Below, one piece after another: positions 15,233 through 25,086 of a DNA stretch of 64,000 nt (position 1 is the first letter of the stretch; every line of letters starts with the position of its first letter). This DNA comes from Streptomyces bicolor. GTDB lineage: Bacteria > Actinomycetota > Actinomycetes > Streptomycetales > Streptomycetaceae. The notes beneath the pieces were generated by a model. That model worked only from the letters and a program-made list of their open reading frames with translations, searched no databases and was not told where the DNA came from. The stretch is taken from assembly GCF_000719285.1 (NCBI RefSeq), contig NZ_JOFS01000020.1:124001-188000 (forward strand), in the 5' to 3' direction. The position numbers and the translations under genes are program-made.

Positions 15233-16354
15233 GTGCAGACGATGCCCGCCCATGCGGCCCACCACGACGACCGTGAGATCGAGACGCTCGAGGAGTTCGA
15301 CGCGACCGTCTCGTCGCGCGGCACCCTCGCCGGATTCCGTGTCCAGGCCGTCGACCTGACGGACCGTACGCGCGAGCTGCTCGGCACGGACACGGCGGGC
15401 GCCGTCTTCCTCGGCTGCCCGATGCGCGAGGAAGCCGCCGCGAAGATCCGCACGGACGGCGCCCTGGTCTTCCCGCCCGTCCCGGATCTGCCCTTCGACC
15501 CGTACCGCGGCCAGGTCTACTCCCCCGACGAGCTCTTCACGTCCCTGGCGGACGGATACGAGGCCACGCCGGACGCACGCTCATACGCGTGGTTCCAGCA
15601 GACCAAGGCGGACGGGGACATATACGCCTCCATGCTCCGCGCGGTCCACGACGACTCGGTCTCCGACGCCCTCGACGAACTCCTCGCCGGCGCCCGGGTG
15701 GTCGGCGTCATGGGCGGGCACGCGATGCGCCGCGGCACGGAGGCGTACGAGGGTGCCGCGCGCCTCGGCCGGGAGCTGACCCGCGCCGGTTTCACGGTCG
15801 CCACCGGCGGCGGCCCGGGCGCGATGGAGGCGGCGAACCTCGGGGCGTACGCCGCCCCGTACGACGACGAGATGCTCCGCGAGGCCGTCCAACTCCTCGC
15901 CAAGTCCCCCGGGTTCACACCCTCGATCACCGACTGGGCGGCCGTCGCCTTCGACGTGCGCGCCCGCTGGCCCAGGGGCGGCCGCTCCGTGGGCATCCCG
16001 ACCTGGTTCTACGGCCACGAGCCGCCGAACCCGTTCGCCTCCCACATCGCCAAGTACTTCGCCAACGCCACCCGCGAGGACGGCCTCCTGGCGCGCTCGA
16101 ACGCGGGCGTCGTCTTCCTGCCGGGCGCCGCCGGAACCGTACAGGAGATCTTCGACAACGCGACGCCGAACTACTACGAGTCGCGCGGTGAACCCACCCC
16201 GATGATCCTGGTCGACCGCACGCACTGGACCGAGAGACTGCCGACCTGGCCCCTGCTCCAGTCGCTCGCGCGGGACCGCTCGATGGAGTCCCGTATCGCC
16301 CTGGTTGACCGGATCGAGGAGGTGCCGGAGGCGTTGAAACGTCTGGGCGGTTAA
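15233..16354 (+). CDS. LOG-family (lysine-decarboxylase-like) nucleotide phosphoribohydrolase homologue
   Basis: A 373 aa protein with the LOG signatures TGGGPGAMEAA (191-201) and LPGAAGTVQEIFD (296-308), which match the GGGxGxM and PGGxGTxxE motifs of cytokinin-activating phosphoribohydrolases. It is longer than typical LOG proteins (about 190 aa), with an extra N-terminal 150 residues. The substrate may be a nucleotide monophosphate; this is inference. GTG 15233 follows a TAGCAT -10-like box (15221-15226) by six bases, so the transcript is probably leaderless. ATG 15242 is an alternative. Confidence 0.85.
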   Translation: MQTMPAHAAHHDDREIETLEEFDATVSSRGTLAGFRVQAVDLTDRTRELLGTDTAGAVFLGCPMREEAAAKIRTDGALVFPPVPDLPFDPYRGQVYSPDELFTSLADGYEATPDARSYAWFQQTKADGDIYASMLRAVHDDSVSDALDELLAGARVVGVMGGHAMRRGTEAYEGAARLGRELTRAGFTVATGGGPGAMEAANLGAYAAPYDDEMLREAVQLLAKSPGFTPSITDWAAVAFDVRARWPRGGRSVGIPTWFYGHEPPNPFASHIAKYFANATREDGLLARSNAGVVFLPGAAGTVQEIFDNATPNYYESRGEPTPMILVDRTHWTERLPTWPLLQSLARDRSMESRIALVDRIEEVPEALKRLGG

Positions 16355-16365
16355 TAAGAGGGCAA

Positions 16366-16383
16366 AGCCAACGCCTGTTGGCT
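16366..16383. terminator. Short perfect inverted repeat after the LOG-family gene
   Basis: AGCCAAC (16366-16372), loop gcct, GTTGGCT (16377-16383), starting 12 bp past the stop and ending 10 bp before the next promoter's -35. It may be a weak terminator or a protein site acting on that promoter. Confidence 0.45.
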
Positions 16384-16392
16384 GCATACACG

Positions 16393-16420
16393 TTGACACT
16401 GCTTATGTCACGCTTATAAA
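16393..16420 (+). promoter_or_regulatory. Near-consensus housekeeping promoter of the LAXTG protein gene
   Basis: -35 TTGACA (16393-16398) is a perfect match; 16-base spacer; -10 TATAAA (16415-16420). The expected start near 16427 gives a leader of about 75 bases to the GTG at 16503. It is one of the strongest promoter matches in the window and predicts high expression. Confidence 0.75.
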
Positions 16421-16502
16421 CCTGTGAGACTCCTGGGGACGGCGATGTCAGAATCGCCAACCTCTTCAACCCCCCTCAGTTGCGCAACTCGTAAGGACAA
16501 AC

Positions 16503-17201
16503 GTGTCCATAAACCGCCGTACTGTCGCACGTTCCGTGCGCGCTCTTGGTGTCGCCTCCGCATCCGCGGCGCTCGCGCTCGGTCTCGCGGGCAACGCGCT
16601 CGCGTGCGACATCAGTGAATTCTCCGCCGAAGCCAAGTGCGACGGCGTCAAGGGCGTCATCACGGTGACCGACGTGGACCCCAGCGGGATCCCGGCGACC
16701 GTCAGCGTGTACCTGCAGAACAACGGCGCCGACCTGAAGAAGGTCGGCGAGCAGGTGGTCAAGGGCTCTCGCGAGGGTGTGACCATCACCTTCGAAGAGA
16801 ACTGGAAGCCGGACGCCGAGTACCGGGTCCACGTCAAGGCCGAGGGCTATGTCGACGAGGACATCAAGCCGAACCTGACCACGCCGTCCACGGCCTGCAA
16901 GAAGGAAGAGGAGGAGCCGCCGGCTCCGTCCGACACCCCGACCCCGTCGGACTCCGCCTCGACCCCGGCCGAGGAGACCGACACCCCGACCCCGACGCCG
17001 TCTCAGAGCGAGAGCACCGCCCCCGCGGGCACCGAGAGCAACGCTCCGGCCCCGGCGGACGCCGGTGACTCCAACCTCGCCGAGACCGGTGCGAACTCCA
17101 ACACCGGCCTGATCGCCGGCATCGCGATCGCGCTCGTGGCGATCGGTGGCGGTGCCGTCTTCTTCGGCATGCGTCGCCGCGGGACGAGCGGCGACCGCTG
17201 A
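16503..17201 (+). CDS. Cell-wall-anchored protein with LAXTG sortase signal
   Basis: A 232 aa exported protein. It has a signal peptide (about 1-34), a small N-terminal domain with three cysteines (C35, C46, C132), an acidic and Pro/Thr/Ser-rich stalk (134-190), then the sorting signal: LAETG (192-196), hydrophobic helix (203-222) and RRR tail. LAXTG is the motif of actinobacterial class E sortases, so it should be attached to peptidoglycan on aerial or vegetative hyphae. The function of the 95-residue head is unknown. GTG 16503 has AAGGA seven bases upstream. No sortase gene is adjacent. Confidence 0.88.
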   Translation: MSINRRTVARSVRALGVASASAALALGLAGNALACDISEFSAEAKCDGVKGVITVTDVDPSGIPATVSVYLQNNGADLKKVGEQVVKGSREGVTITFEENWKPDAEYRVHVKAEGYVDEDIKPNLTTPSTACKKEEEEPPAPSDTPTPSDSASTPAEETDTPTPTPSQSESTAPAGTESNAPAPADAGDSNLAETGANSNTGLIAGIAIALVAIGGGAVFFGMRRRGTSGDR

Positions 17202-17226
17202 CACGCCCGCACAGCAACACCGTTGT

Positions 17227-17253
17227 GGCCCGCCCCTTCCCCGGGGGCGGGCC
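17227..17253. terminator. Bidirectional terminator between convergent genes
   Basis: GGCCCGCCCC (17227-17236) and GGGGCGGGCC (17244-17253) form a perfect 10-bp stem with a seven-base loop, placed between the LAXTG gene stop and the end of the opposing gene at 17263. Confidence 0.75.
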
Positions 17254-17262
17254 ATACGCCTG

Positions 17263-18060
17263 TCAGCCGAACGTCGCCCGTTCGAGCCAGAACTCCAGCA
17301 ACTCCCGCTCGCCGAGGATCTCCAACTCCGCGCTGTCCAGCGGCAGTCGGCGGTAGAAGGCGAGCAGTACGGCGGTGAGCGGGCCGCGCAGGGCGACCGT
17401 CGCCTTCTCGTGGCCGCGCCGCCAAGTGACGACGTCCCCGGTGAGATCGATGAACCATTCGGCGTTCACCTCGGGGGCGTTGTCGGTGGCGTGCAGATGG
17501 ATACTGCCCCCCGGCCGGTGCAACTCCCTCGCCGGGTCGTCCGGCAACGTCCGCTGCGCCCACTCGACGATCTCCAGCCACTCGTCGATCGCGTCGGCGG
17601 CCACGTCCGGCGCGACCTCGTAGGGCAGCCCGGCGGCGAGGGTCGCGTCGGCGCGGTGGACGGTGATCTCGTGTGTCATACGGCGGGCCCAGAATCCCGC
17701 GGTGGGGACGCCGGCCCACCCCCACATCTTGGCGTCCGGCCCGGCCTCCCGCAGCGCGCCGACGACCATCTCGCCGGTCTCCGCCAGCCAGGCGTCCAGG
17801 GCGGCGGGATCGCCCTGCCCCTCGGGACCCTCGGCCCCCGGCACCTGTTCCTCCGGGATCTCCTCCTGTGCCCGCGTCCGCACCATCAGCTCCACCCAGC
17901 GCAGGGCGCCGCCCGTGTGCCGTACGAGCTGTTCCAGCGACCAGTCCGGGCAGGTCGGCACGGTGGCCGACAGATCGGCGCCGGAGGTCACCACAGCCCT
18001 CAACAGGCCGATCTGATGGGATATTTCGTCACAGTAGCGATCATGCGCGAGCTGCCTCAT
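17263..18060 (-). CDS. Maleylpyruvate-isomerase/DinB-like mycothiol-dependent family protein
   Basis: A 265 aa protein of the actinobacterial TIGR03083 type. It has a DinB-fold four-helix bundle with CPDWSLEQLVRHTGG near the start and RRMTHEITVHRADA in the middle, where the histidines would bind metal, followed by a C-terminal domain. Family members use mycothiol or metal in isomerase or transferase reactions; the reaction here is unknown. ATG 18060 lies seven bases after a TAGGGT box (18068-18073), suggesting a leaderless mRNA. Confidence 0.8.
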   Translation of the reverse strand: MRQLAHDRYCDEISHQIGLLRAVVTSGADLSATVPTCPDWSLEQLVRHTGGALRWVELMVRTRAQEEIPEEQVPGAEGPEGQGDPAALDAWLAETGEMVVGALREAGPDAKMWGWAGVPTAGFWARRMTHEITVHRADATLAAGLPYEVAPDVAADAIDEWLEIVEWAQRTLPDDPARELHRPGGSIHLHATDNAPEVNAEWFIDLTGDVVTWRRGHEKATVALRGPLTAVLLAFYRRLPLDSAELEILGERELLEFWLERATFG

Positions 18061-18085
18061 GCCCCGCACCCTACGGGCCGGGTGA

Positions 18086-19105
<1,020 letters not shown>

Positions 19106-20791
19106 CTAGAACTCCCCCGTCCGATCCGTACGAAGCCGCTCCAACACCAGCAGCGCCACCGCGCACACCACCATCAGTACCGTCGAAAGAGCCATCGCCT
19201 GGCCGTAGTTGAGCTCGCCGGCCCGCCCCAGCAGCCGCGCCACGGCGACCGGCAGCGTCGGATTGTCGGGCCGCGCGATGAACACGGTCGCCCCGAACTC
19301 CCCCAGCGACACGGCGAAGGCGAACCCGGCCGCGATCAGCAGCGCCCGCCGCACCATCGGCAGATCCACCTCACGCCAGACCCGCCAGGGCGAGGCCCCG
19401 AGCACCGCCGCCGCCTCACGGAGCCGCTGGTCCACGGCCCGCAGCACGGGCAGCATGGTCCGTACGACGAAGGGCACGCCGACGAGCGCCTGAGCCAGCG
19501 GAACCAGGATCCACGAGCTGCGCAGATCGAGCGGAGGCTCGTCCAGAGCGATCAGGAACCCGAACCCGACGGTCACCGCGGACACCCCGAGCGGCAGCAT
19601 CAACAGCGCGTCGAAACCGCGTACGAACCGCCCCGCGTCCCGTCGGGTCAGTGCCGCCGCGGCCAGACCACCGATCAGCACGGCGATGACGGTGGCGACG
19701 ACGGCGTACTGAAGCGAATTGCCGATGGCCTCGATCGGCGCGACGAGGAAGACCCCGCCGTCGGCGCTGGTCAGCGCCCGGTAGTGGCCGAAGTCGGGCG
19801 CGTCCAGCGACCGCTGCACCAGCACGGCGAGCGGCAGCAGCAGGAGTACGACGATGACGGCCAGGACACCGGCCAGCAGCGCCCACTGCCCCGCGCCGCG
19901 CGGCCGCCGCGCGGTCACGGACGCGTCGACCAGCCGAAGAGTGCTCTCCCGGCGCCGTACCGTCCAGGCGTGCACGGCGAGGATCGCGGCCACGGCGAGG
20001 AACTGGATGATCGTCAGGACGGCGGCCGTGGAGAGGTCGAAGATCTCCGAGGTCTGCCGGTAGATCTCCACTTCGAGGGTGGAGAAGGTCGGCCCGCCGA
20101 GGATCTGGACGACACCGAAGGAGGTGAAGGTGAACAGGAAGACCATGAGCGCGGCGGCGGCCACGGCGGGCGCGAGGGCCGGGAGGGTGACCTGACGCCA
20201 GGCCTTCAGCGGAGACGCCCCGAGCATCCGCGCGGCCTCCGCCTGCCGCGGGTCGAGCTGCGCCCAGAGCCCGCCGACCGTCCGTACGACGACGGCGTAG
20301 TTGAAGAAGACATGCGCGAGGAGGATGGCCCACACAGTGGTGTCGAGGCGTACGCCCCACAGCTCGTCGAGGAGCCCGCCACGGCCGACGAGTGCGAGGA
20401 ACGCCGTACCGACGACGACCGTCGGCAGCACGAAGGGCACGGTCACCACGGCCCGCAGGATCTGCTTGCCGGGGAAGTCGAAGCGGGCGAAGACATACGC
20501 GCCCGGCAGCGCGATCAGCAGGGTCAGCGCGGTGGACGCGAGGGCCTGCCAGGTGGTGAACCACAGGACGTGCCGGATGTCGGACTGCCCGAGCACGTCC
20601 CAGAGCCGCCCGAACTGCCAGACCCCGTCGACCTTCAGACCACGCGCGACGATCGCGGCGACGGGGTAGGCGAAGAAGGCCGCGAAGAACGCGACGGGCA
20701 CGGCGATGAGGCCGAGCCGCACCGCCGCACCGCCCGCGCGTCCCTTGCGGGCTCCCTTTCGTGGGGCTACTTCAGTACGAGCGAGGTCCAC
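19106..20791 (-). CDS. thiP: Thiamine ABC transporter permease, two fused membrane domains
   Basis: A 561 aa permease with about twelve transmembrane helices in two halves, each with an EAA-type loop facing the ATPase (EAARMLGASPLKAWRQVTLP, split here; EAAAVLGASPWRVWREVDLP). The fused architecture is characteristic of ThiP and FbpB permeases. The start overlaps the binding-protein gene by 25 bp and the end abuts the ATPase, so translation is coupled. It is the middle gene of the TPP-riboswitch operon. Confidence 0.88.
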   Translation of the reverse strand: MDLARTEVAPRKGARKGRAGGAAVRLGLIAVPVAFFAAFFAYPVAAIVARGLKVDGVWQFGRLWDVLGQSDIRHVLWFTTWQALASTALTLLIALPGAYVFARFDFPGKQILRAVVTVPFVLPTVVVGTAFLALVGRGGLLDELWGVRLDTTVWAILLAHVFFNYAVVVRTVGGLWAQLDPRQAEAARMLGASPLKAWRQVTLPALAPAVAAAALMVFLFTFTSFGVVQILGGPTFSTLEVEIYRQTSEIFDLSTAAVLTIIQFLAVAAILAVHAWTVRRRESTLRLVDASVTARRPRGAGQWALLAGVLAVIVVLLLLPLAVLVQRSLDAPDFGHYRALTSADGGVFLVAPIEAIGNSLQYAVVATVIAVLIGGLAAAALTRRDAGRFVRGFDALLMLPLGVSAVTVGFGFLIALDEPPLDLRSSWILVPLAQALVGVPFVVRTMLPVLRAVDQRLREAAAVLGASPWRVWREVDLPMVRRALLIAAGFAFAVSLGEFGATVFIARPDNPTLPVAVARLLGRAGELNYGQAMALSTVLMVVCAVALLVLERLRTDRTGEF

Positions 20792-21852
20792 GACTTGACC
20801 CAGTCGTCACGGTTGTCGGCGATCTTCGCCGGGTCCATGGTCTCGGGATCCTCGGCCTGCGGGCCGTACTTCACGAACTCCTCGGGAACCTGGGCGCCCT
20901 CGACCACCGGGTAGACGAACATGTTGAGCGGCATGTCGTCCTGGAACGTCCTGGTGAGCAGGAAGTCGAGGAGCGCCTTGCCGCCCTCGGCGTTCTTGGC
21001 GTTGCTGAGCAGACCCGCGTACTCCACCTGGCGGAAGCAGGTGCCGGTCGCGACCCCGGTGGGCGCGGTCGTCGGCTTCGGGTCGGCGTAGATCACCTCG
21101 GCGGGCGGCGAGGAGGCGTACGACACGACGAGCGGCCGGTCGGCCTTGGCCTGCTTGCCGCCGGCCGAGCCGGAGAACTCCTCGTTGTAGGCCTGCTCCC
21201 AGCCGTCGACGACCTTGACGCCGTTGGCCTTCAGCTTCTTCCAGTAGTCCTGCCAGCCGTCGTCGCCGTACTTGGCGGCGGTGCCGAGCAGGAAGCCGAG
21301 GCCGGGCGAGGAGGTGGAGGCGTTCTCGGTGACGAGGAGGTTCTTGTACGCGGGCTTGATCAGATCGTCGTAGGACGTCGGTGGGGCCAGCTTGTGCTCG
21401 CTGAAGTACGCCTTGTCGTAGTTGACGCAGATGTCGCCGGTGTCGATCGGCGTGACCCGGTGCTCGTCCTTGTCGGCGAGGTACTCGGGCTTGATGCCGT
21501 CGGAGCCCTTCGCCTCGTACGACTGGAACAGGCCGTTGTCGAGGGCCCGCGAGAGCAAGGTGTTGTCGACGCCGAAGAAGACGTCGCCCTGCGGGTTGTC
21601 CTTGGTCAGGATCGCCTTGTTGACGGCCTGCCCGGCGTCGCCGTCCTCCAGGACCTTGACCTTGTAGCCGGACTGCTTCTCGAACGCGGCGAGGACGCTC
21701 TTCGAGACGGCCCACGAGTCATGGCTGACGAGCGTGACGTTCTTGCTCTTGGACTCGCCGGTGTCGCTGCCGGAGTCGGACGACCCACACGCGGACAGCG
21801 TGACGAGGCCCAGCCCGACGGCCACGGCCGCGAACTTCTTGGTGGTGCTCAC
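20767..21852 (-). CDS. thiB: Thiamine ABC transporter substrate-binding lipoprotein
   Basis: A 361 aa lipoprotein: signal peptide with lipobox LSACGSS, then a ThiB/TbpA-type binding fold (VTLVSHDSWAVSK, DVFFGVDNTLLSRAL, DTGDICVNYDKAYF, VVSYASSPPAEVIYA). These segments match thiamine-binding proteins well. GTG 21852 has AGGAGG six bases upstream, and that site lies in a hairpin downstream of a TPP riboswitch. It would bind thiamine or its phosphates outside the membrane. Confidence 0.9.
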   Translation of the reverse strand: MSTTKKFAAVAVGLGLVTLSACGSSDSGSDTGESKSKNVTLVSHDSWAVSKSVLAAFEKQSGYKVKVLEDGDAGQAVNKAILTKDNPQGDVFFGVDNTLLSRALDNGLFQSYEAKGSDGIKPEYLADKDEHRVTPIDTGDICVNYDKAYFSEHKLAPPTSYDDLIKPAYKNLLVTENASTSSPGLGFLLGTAAKYGDDGWQDYWKKLKANGVKVVDGWEQAYNEEFSGSAGGKQAKADRPLVVSYASSPPAEVIYADPKPTTAPTGVATGTCFRQVEYAGLLSNAKNAEGGKALLDFLLTRTFQDDMPLNMFVYPVVEGAQVPEEFVKYGPQAEDPETMDPAKIADNRDDWVKSWTSLVLK

Positions 21853-21856
21853 GAAA

Positions 21857-21878
21857 TTCCTCCTGGGGTGGACCAGGA
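21857..21878 (-). promoter_or_regulatory. Shine-Dalgarno-sequestering hairpin of thiB
   Basis: TCCTGG (21861-21866) and CCAGGA (21873-21878) form a perfect 6-bp stem with a six-base loop. On the mRNA the second arm runs into the AGGAGG ribosome site, which would be masked. This fits translational control by the upstream riboswitch. Confidence 0.65.
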
Positions 21879-21887
21879 AGAGACGCG

Positions 21888-21924
21888 GCCCTGCCCACGA
21901 GTCCTTTCGGCTCCTGGGCAGGGC
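21888..21924 (-). promoter_or_regulatory. Long hairpin between aptamer and thiB, possible expression platform
   Basis: Arms 21888-21897 and 21915-21924 are a perfect 10-bp match (GCCCTGCCCA / TGGGCAGGGC). There is no U-tract, so it could be a terminator-like stem or a linker between the aptamer and the ribosome-site hairpin. Confidence 0.6.
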
Positions 21925-21941
21925 GCAACAGCTTGAGTGAT

Positions 21942-22033
21942 GACCGAACTTCCTACCCAGAATGACCTGGGCGAGGTTCAGAGGGTCTGCGGCCCGGTTG
22001 CCGCACTCTCAGCGCTGTGGCGCTCCCCTGTCG
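21942..22033 (-). ncRNA. TPP riboswitch (THI element)
   Basis: Reading the minus strand, the region begins near GACAGGGGAGC, contains the conserved CUGAGA followed by GUGCGG, then ACCCUCUGAACCU, and ends with the CUGGGU...GGAAGUUCGG segment. These are the paired and conserved elements of the thiamine-pyrophosphate aptamer. It lies 90 bp upstream of thiB and 38 bp downstream of rlmN on the same strand. It should turn off the transporter when thiamine pyrophosphate is plentiful. Confidence 0.88.
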
Positions 22034-22070
22034 GAATATGAAGATGTACGTACGGGTGTACGCGCTCAGA

Positions 22071-23177
22071 TTACCGCTCGGTGGCCGCCAGCTGACCGCA
22101 GGCCCCGTCGATCTCCTGACCACGGGTGTCCCGAATGGTCACCGGCACACCATGGGCGGCGATGGCCTCCACGAACGCCTTCTCGTCCTCGGGCCGGGAG
22201 GCGGTCCACTTCGACCCGGGAGTCGGGTTCAGCGGAATCAGATTCACATGCACGGGCTTGCCCTTGAGCAGCCGCCCGAGCCGGTCACCGCGCCAGGCCT
22301 GATCATTGATGTCCCGGATGAGCGCGTACTCGATGGACAGCCGACGCCCGGACTTCTCGACGTACTCGAACCCGGCGTCGAGCACCTCGCGCACCTTCCA
22401 CCGCGTGTTCACGGGGACGAGGGTGTCGCGCAGCTCGTCGTCGGGCGCGTGCAGGGAGATCGCGAGCCGGCACTTGAAGCCCTCGTCGGCGAACCGGTGG
22501 ATGGCCGGGACGAGACCGACCGTCGAGACGGTGATCCCTCGCTGGGACAGGCCCAGCCCGTCGGGCTCGGGATCGGTCAGCCGCCGAACGGCCCCCACGA
22601 CCCGGTTGTAGTTGGCGAGCGGCTCGCCCATCCCCATGAAGACGATGTTGGACAACCGAGCGGACCCACCGGGCACCTCCCCGTCCCTGAGCGCCCGCAT
22701 CCCGTCCACGATCTGATGCACGATCTCGGCGGTGGACAGATTGCGATCGAGCCCCGCCTGCCCGGTGGCACAGAACGGACAGTTCATCCCGCACCCCGCC
22801 TGGGAGCTGATGCACATGGTCACCCGGTCCGGATACCGCATCAGCACCGACTCGACGAGCGTCCCGTCGAACAGCCGCCACAGCGTCTTGCGCGTGGTGC
22901 CCTCGTCGGTCGACAGATGCCGCACGACGGTCATGAGCTCCGGGAACAGCTCCTCCCGCAGCTTGGCACGCGACCCGGCGGGGATGTCGGTCCACTGCTC
23001 CGGGTCGTGCGCGTACCGCGCGAAGTAGTGCTGCGAGAGCTGCTTGGCACGAAACGGCTTCTCGCCGATCGCGGCAACAGCGTCCTTACGCTCACCGGGC
23101 GTGAGATCAGCGAGGTGCCGCGGCGGCTTCTTGGCTCCGCGGGGGGCGACGAAAGTGAGTTCTCCGGGCTTAGGCAT
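22071..23177 (-). CDS. rlmN: 23S rRNA (adenine2503-C2)-methyltransferase
   Basis: A 368 aa radical-SAM enzyme methylating A2503 of 23S rRNA and A37 of some tRNAs. The CxxxCxxC cluster motif is CGMNCPFC. Further motifs are [23 protein letters not shown], the methylated-cysteine region near the C-terminus (DIDGACGQL) and the N-terminal helical domain (KPFRAKQL). Length is typical. The gene reads towards the thiamine operon but is separated from it by the riboswitch. Confidence 0.95.
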   Translation of the reverse strand: MPKPGELTFVAPRGAKKPPRHLADLTPGERKDAVAAIGEKPFRAKQLSQHYFARYAHDPEQWTDIPAGSRAKLREELFPELMTVVRHLSTDEGTTRKTLWRLFDGTLVESVLMRYPDRVTMCISSQAGCGMNCPFCATGQAGLDRNLSTAEIVHQIVDGMRALRDGEVPGGSARLSNIVFMGMGEPLANYNRVVGAVRRLTDPEPDGLGLSQRGITVSTVGLVPAIHRFADEGFKCRLAISLHAPDDELRDTLVPVNTRWKVREVLDAGFEYVEKSGRRLSIEYALIRDINDQAWRGDRLGRLLKGKPVHVNLIPLNPTPGSKWTASRPEDEKAFVEAIAAHGVPVTIRDTRGQEIDGACGQLAATER

Positions 23178-23362
23178 GGCTGTACCAGTGTCGCAGATCG
23201 AATCACGTGCCCCGGAGCCCGAGCGCGCACCCCTCTGATGCCCATCGACTCGTCCGCGCTGAAATCGTCCCTCTCCATCAGGTGGAGAACCACTGAGTCA
23301 CCGCTGACCAGTGATGAAGACGCGGTCCACGCCACCACCGTCCTGCGGCGTCATCGGACGGT

Positions 23363-23812
23363 TCAGTCGGTCTTGCGCTCCAGCCTGTCCTTGAGCAACT
23401 GCTCGTCGCGCGGCAGCTCCTTGCGGACCTGCGGGCGGACGACGAGGGGCACCAGGACCTTGCCGAGGCCGTGCCCTTCGAAGTCGATGTCGATCGTCAC
23501 TCGGGAGCGGCGGCCGTCGTCGAGCGGCTCGATCTCACCGTGGGTACGTGGCCTGACGGGGCCGTCGATGCCGTGCAGATCCCAGCTGTGCGGAGGGTCG
23601 AGCTCGTCGAACTCAACGGTCATCGGAATCTCACGGTTACCGATGCGCCGGGTGACCCGCACCTGGGAGCCGGCGTGGATCGGCCCTGCGTCCAGCGGCT
23701 CGGCCGAGACTGCGCTCAGCTGCCATTCCGGCAGGTGGGACGGGTCGGTGACATACGCGTACACCTCGTCCGGCGTGCAGTCGACGTCGATGACTTCTCG
23801 GATGGCGGTCAT
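23363..23812 (-). CDS. SRPBCC-superfamily (polyketide cyclase/START-like) protein
   Basis: A 149 aa protein with the compact SRPBCC layout: beta strand and helix IDVDCTPDEVYAYVTDPSHLPEWQ, a central sheet (VRVTRRIGNREI, HSWDLHGIDG, SRVTIDIDFEG) and a long C-terminal helix (VRKELPRDEQLLKDRLE). Such proteins bind hydrophobic ligands or act as cyclases; the role here is unknown. The methionine at 23812 is chosen because the longer frame begins with non-homologous sequence that includes the cdsA terminator. Confidence 0.8.
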   Translation of the reverse strand: MTAIREVIDVDCTPDEVYAYVTDPSHLPEWQLSAVSAEPLDAGPIHAGSQVRVTRRIGNREIPMTVEFDELDPPHSWDLHGIDGPVRPRTHGEIEPLDDGRRSRVTIDIDFEGHGLGKVLVPLVVRPQVRKELPRDEQLLKDRLERKTD

Positions 23813-23880
23813 GATGACCCCCTTCGAGTCCCCTTTGAGTGCCTTCATTGACGTACACGGGAATCGTCCCACACACCAGG

Positions 23881-23909
23881 GAGCCTCCGCTCTACGAGAG
23901 CGGAGGCTC
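23881..23909 (-). terminator. Perfect intrinsic hairpin after cdsA
   Basis: GAGCCTCCGCTCT (23881-23893) and AGAGCGGAGGCTC (23897-23909) form a 13-bp stem with a three-base loop. It lies 20 bp past the cdsA stop and ends the pyrH-frr-cdsA transcript. Confidence 0.8.
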
Positions 23910-23928
23910 ACAGAGGCTGATCAATCCG

Positions 23929-25086
23929 TCAGCCAGACCCCACGAACAACACCAGCAGCAGCCACACCACAGGAGCCGTCGGCAACAGCGAGTCCAGCCG
24001 GTCCATGATCCCGCCATGACCCGGCAGCAGGGTGCCCATGTCCTTGATGCCCAGGTCCCGCTTGATCATCGACTCGCCGAGGTCGCCCAGCGTGGCGCTG
24101 GCCGCGACCGCGAGGCCCAGTAGCAGGCCCTGCCACCAGGTGCCGTCGTCGATCAGGAACTCCATGCACAGTGCGCCCGCCACCATCGCGAAGCTCACCG
24201 CGCCGAGCAGGCCCTCGCGGGTCTTGCCGGGGCTGATGCGCGGGGCGAGCTTGTGCTTGCCGAAGCGCCAGCCGACGGCGTACGCGCCGGTGTCGCTGAC
24301 GACCGTCAGCAGCAGGAACGTCAGGACGCGGAACGCCCCGTCCTCGGCGGTGAGCATCATCGCGACGAACGTCGCCAGGAACGGCACGTAGAACGCCGCG
24401 AAGACGCCCGCGGTGACGTCCTTGAGATAGCCCTCCGGCGGTTCCGTCATCCGCCAGACCAGTACGGCCAGCGCGGTCAGCGCCATCGACACCCAGGCGC
24501 CCTCGGCACCCCGGACGTACCCGGCGACGACCATGGCCGCACCGCCGAGCGCGAGCGGGACGAGGGGCGCCTTGATGCCCTTGCGCTCCTCGAGCCGCTT
24601 GGTCAGCTCCCACAGGCCGACGACGACGGCGACCGCGACGACACCGACGAACACGGCCTTGACGACGAACAGCGAGGCGACGATCACCACGCCGAGCCCG
24701 ACACCGACCCCTATGGCCGCACCCAGGTCGCGCCCCGCGCTCTTCTTCTGCGGCTGGGGCGCCGGCTGCGGGGCGTCGGGCATGGGCTCCGGATTCTGCT
24801 GCGCCGCCTCGAAAGGCCGCGCCTGCGGCGTGTCGTACGGCCGCGCATGCGGCGGCTGTTCGCGGAACAAGGGGCCGCTCAGCCGAGCGGCCCCCCGGTC
24901 GTCATCCTGGTCTCCGCCATACGCGGGAACGTCGGGCACGATGGGCATGGGGCGAGTCTGCTGCGCCTCAGGCGCATCGTACGCGGGACCCGCCGGGGCA
25001 GCCCCCTGGACAGGTCCACGCTCGGCGGCGCCCCAGTACCCGGCTTGCCCGGCCCCTGACGGCACCCCCCAGGAAGAGTCGTTCAT
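23929..25086 (-). CDS. cdsA: Phosphatidate cytidylyltransferase
   Basis: A 385 aa membrane enzyme making CDP-diacylglycerol from phosphatidate and CTP. The first 125 residues are a Pro/Gln-rich cytoplasmic extension typical of actinobacteria. Then come about eight transmembrane helices and the CdsA signature near the C-terminus (DLGESMIKRDLGIKDMG then LLPGHGGIMDRLDSL, split here). The ATG overlaps the frr stop by one base (TGATG), so translation is coupled. Confidence 0.93.
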   Translation of the reverse strand: MNDSSWGVPSGAGQAGYWGAAERGPVQGAAPAGPAYDAPEAQQTRPMPIVPDVPAYGGDQDDDRGAARLSGPLFREQPPHARPYDTPQARPFEAAQQNPEPMPDAPQPAPQPQKKSAGRDLGAAIGVGVGLGVVIVASLFVVKAVFVGVVAVAVVVGLWELTKRLEERKGIKAPLVPLALGGAAMVVAGYVRGAEGAWVSMALTALAVLVWRMTEPPEGYLKDVTAGVFAAFYVPFLATFVAMMLTAEDGAFRVLTFLLLTVVSDTGAYAVGWRFGKHKLAPRISPGKTREGLLGAVSFAMVAGALCMEFLIDDGTWWQGLLLGLAVAASATLGDLGESMIKRDLGIKDMGTLLPGHGGIMDRLDSLLPTAPVVWLLLVLFVGSG

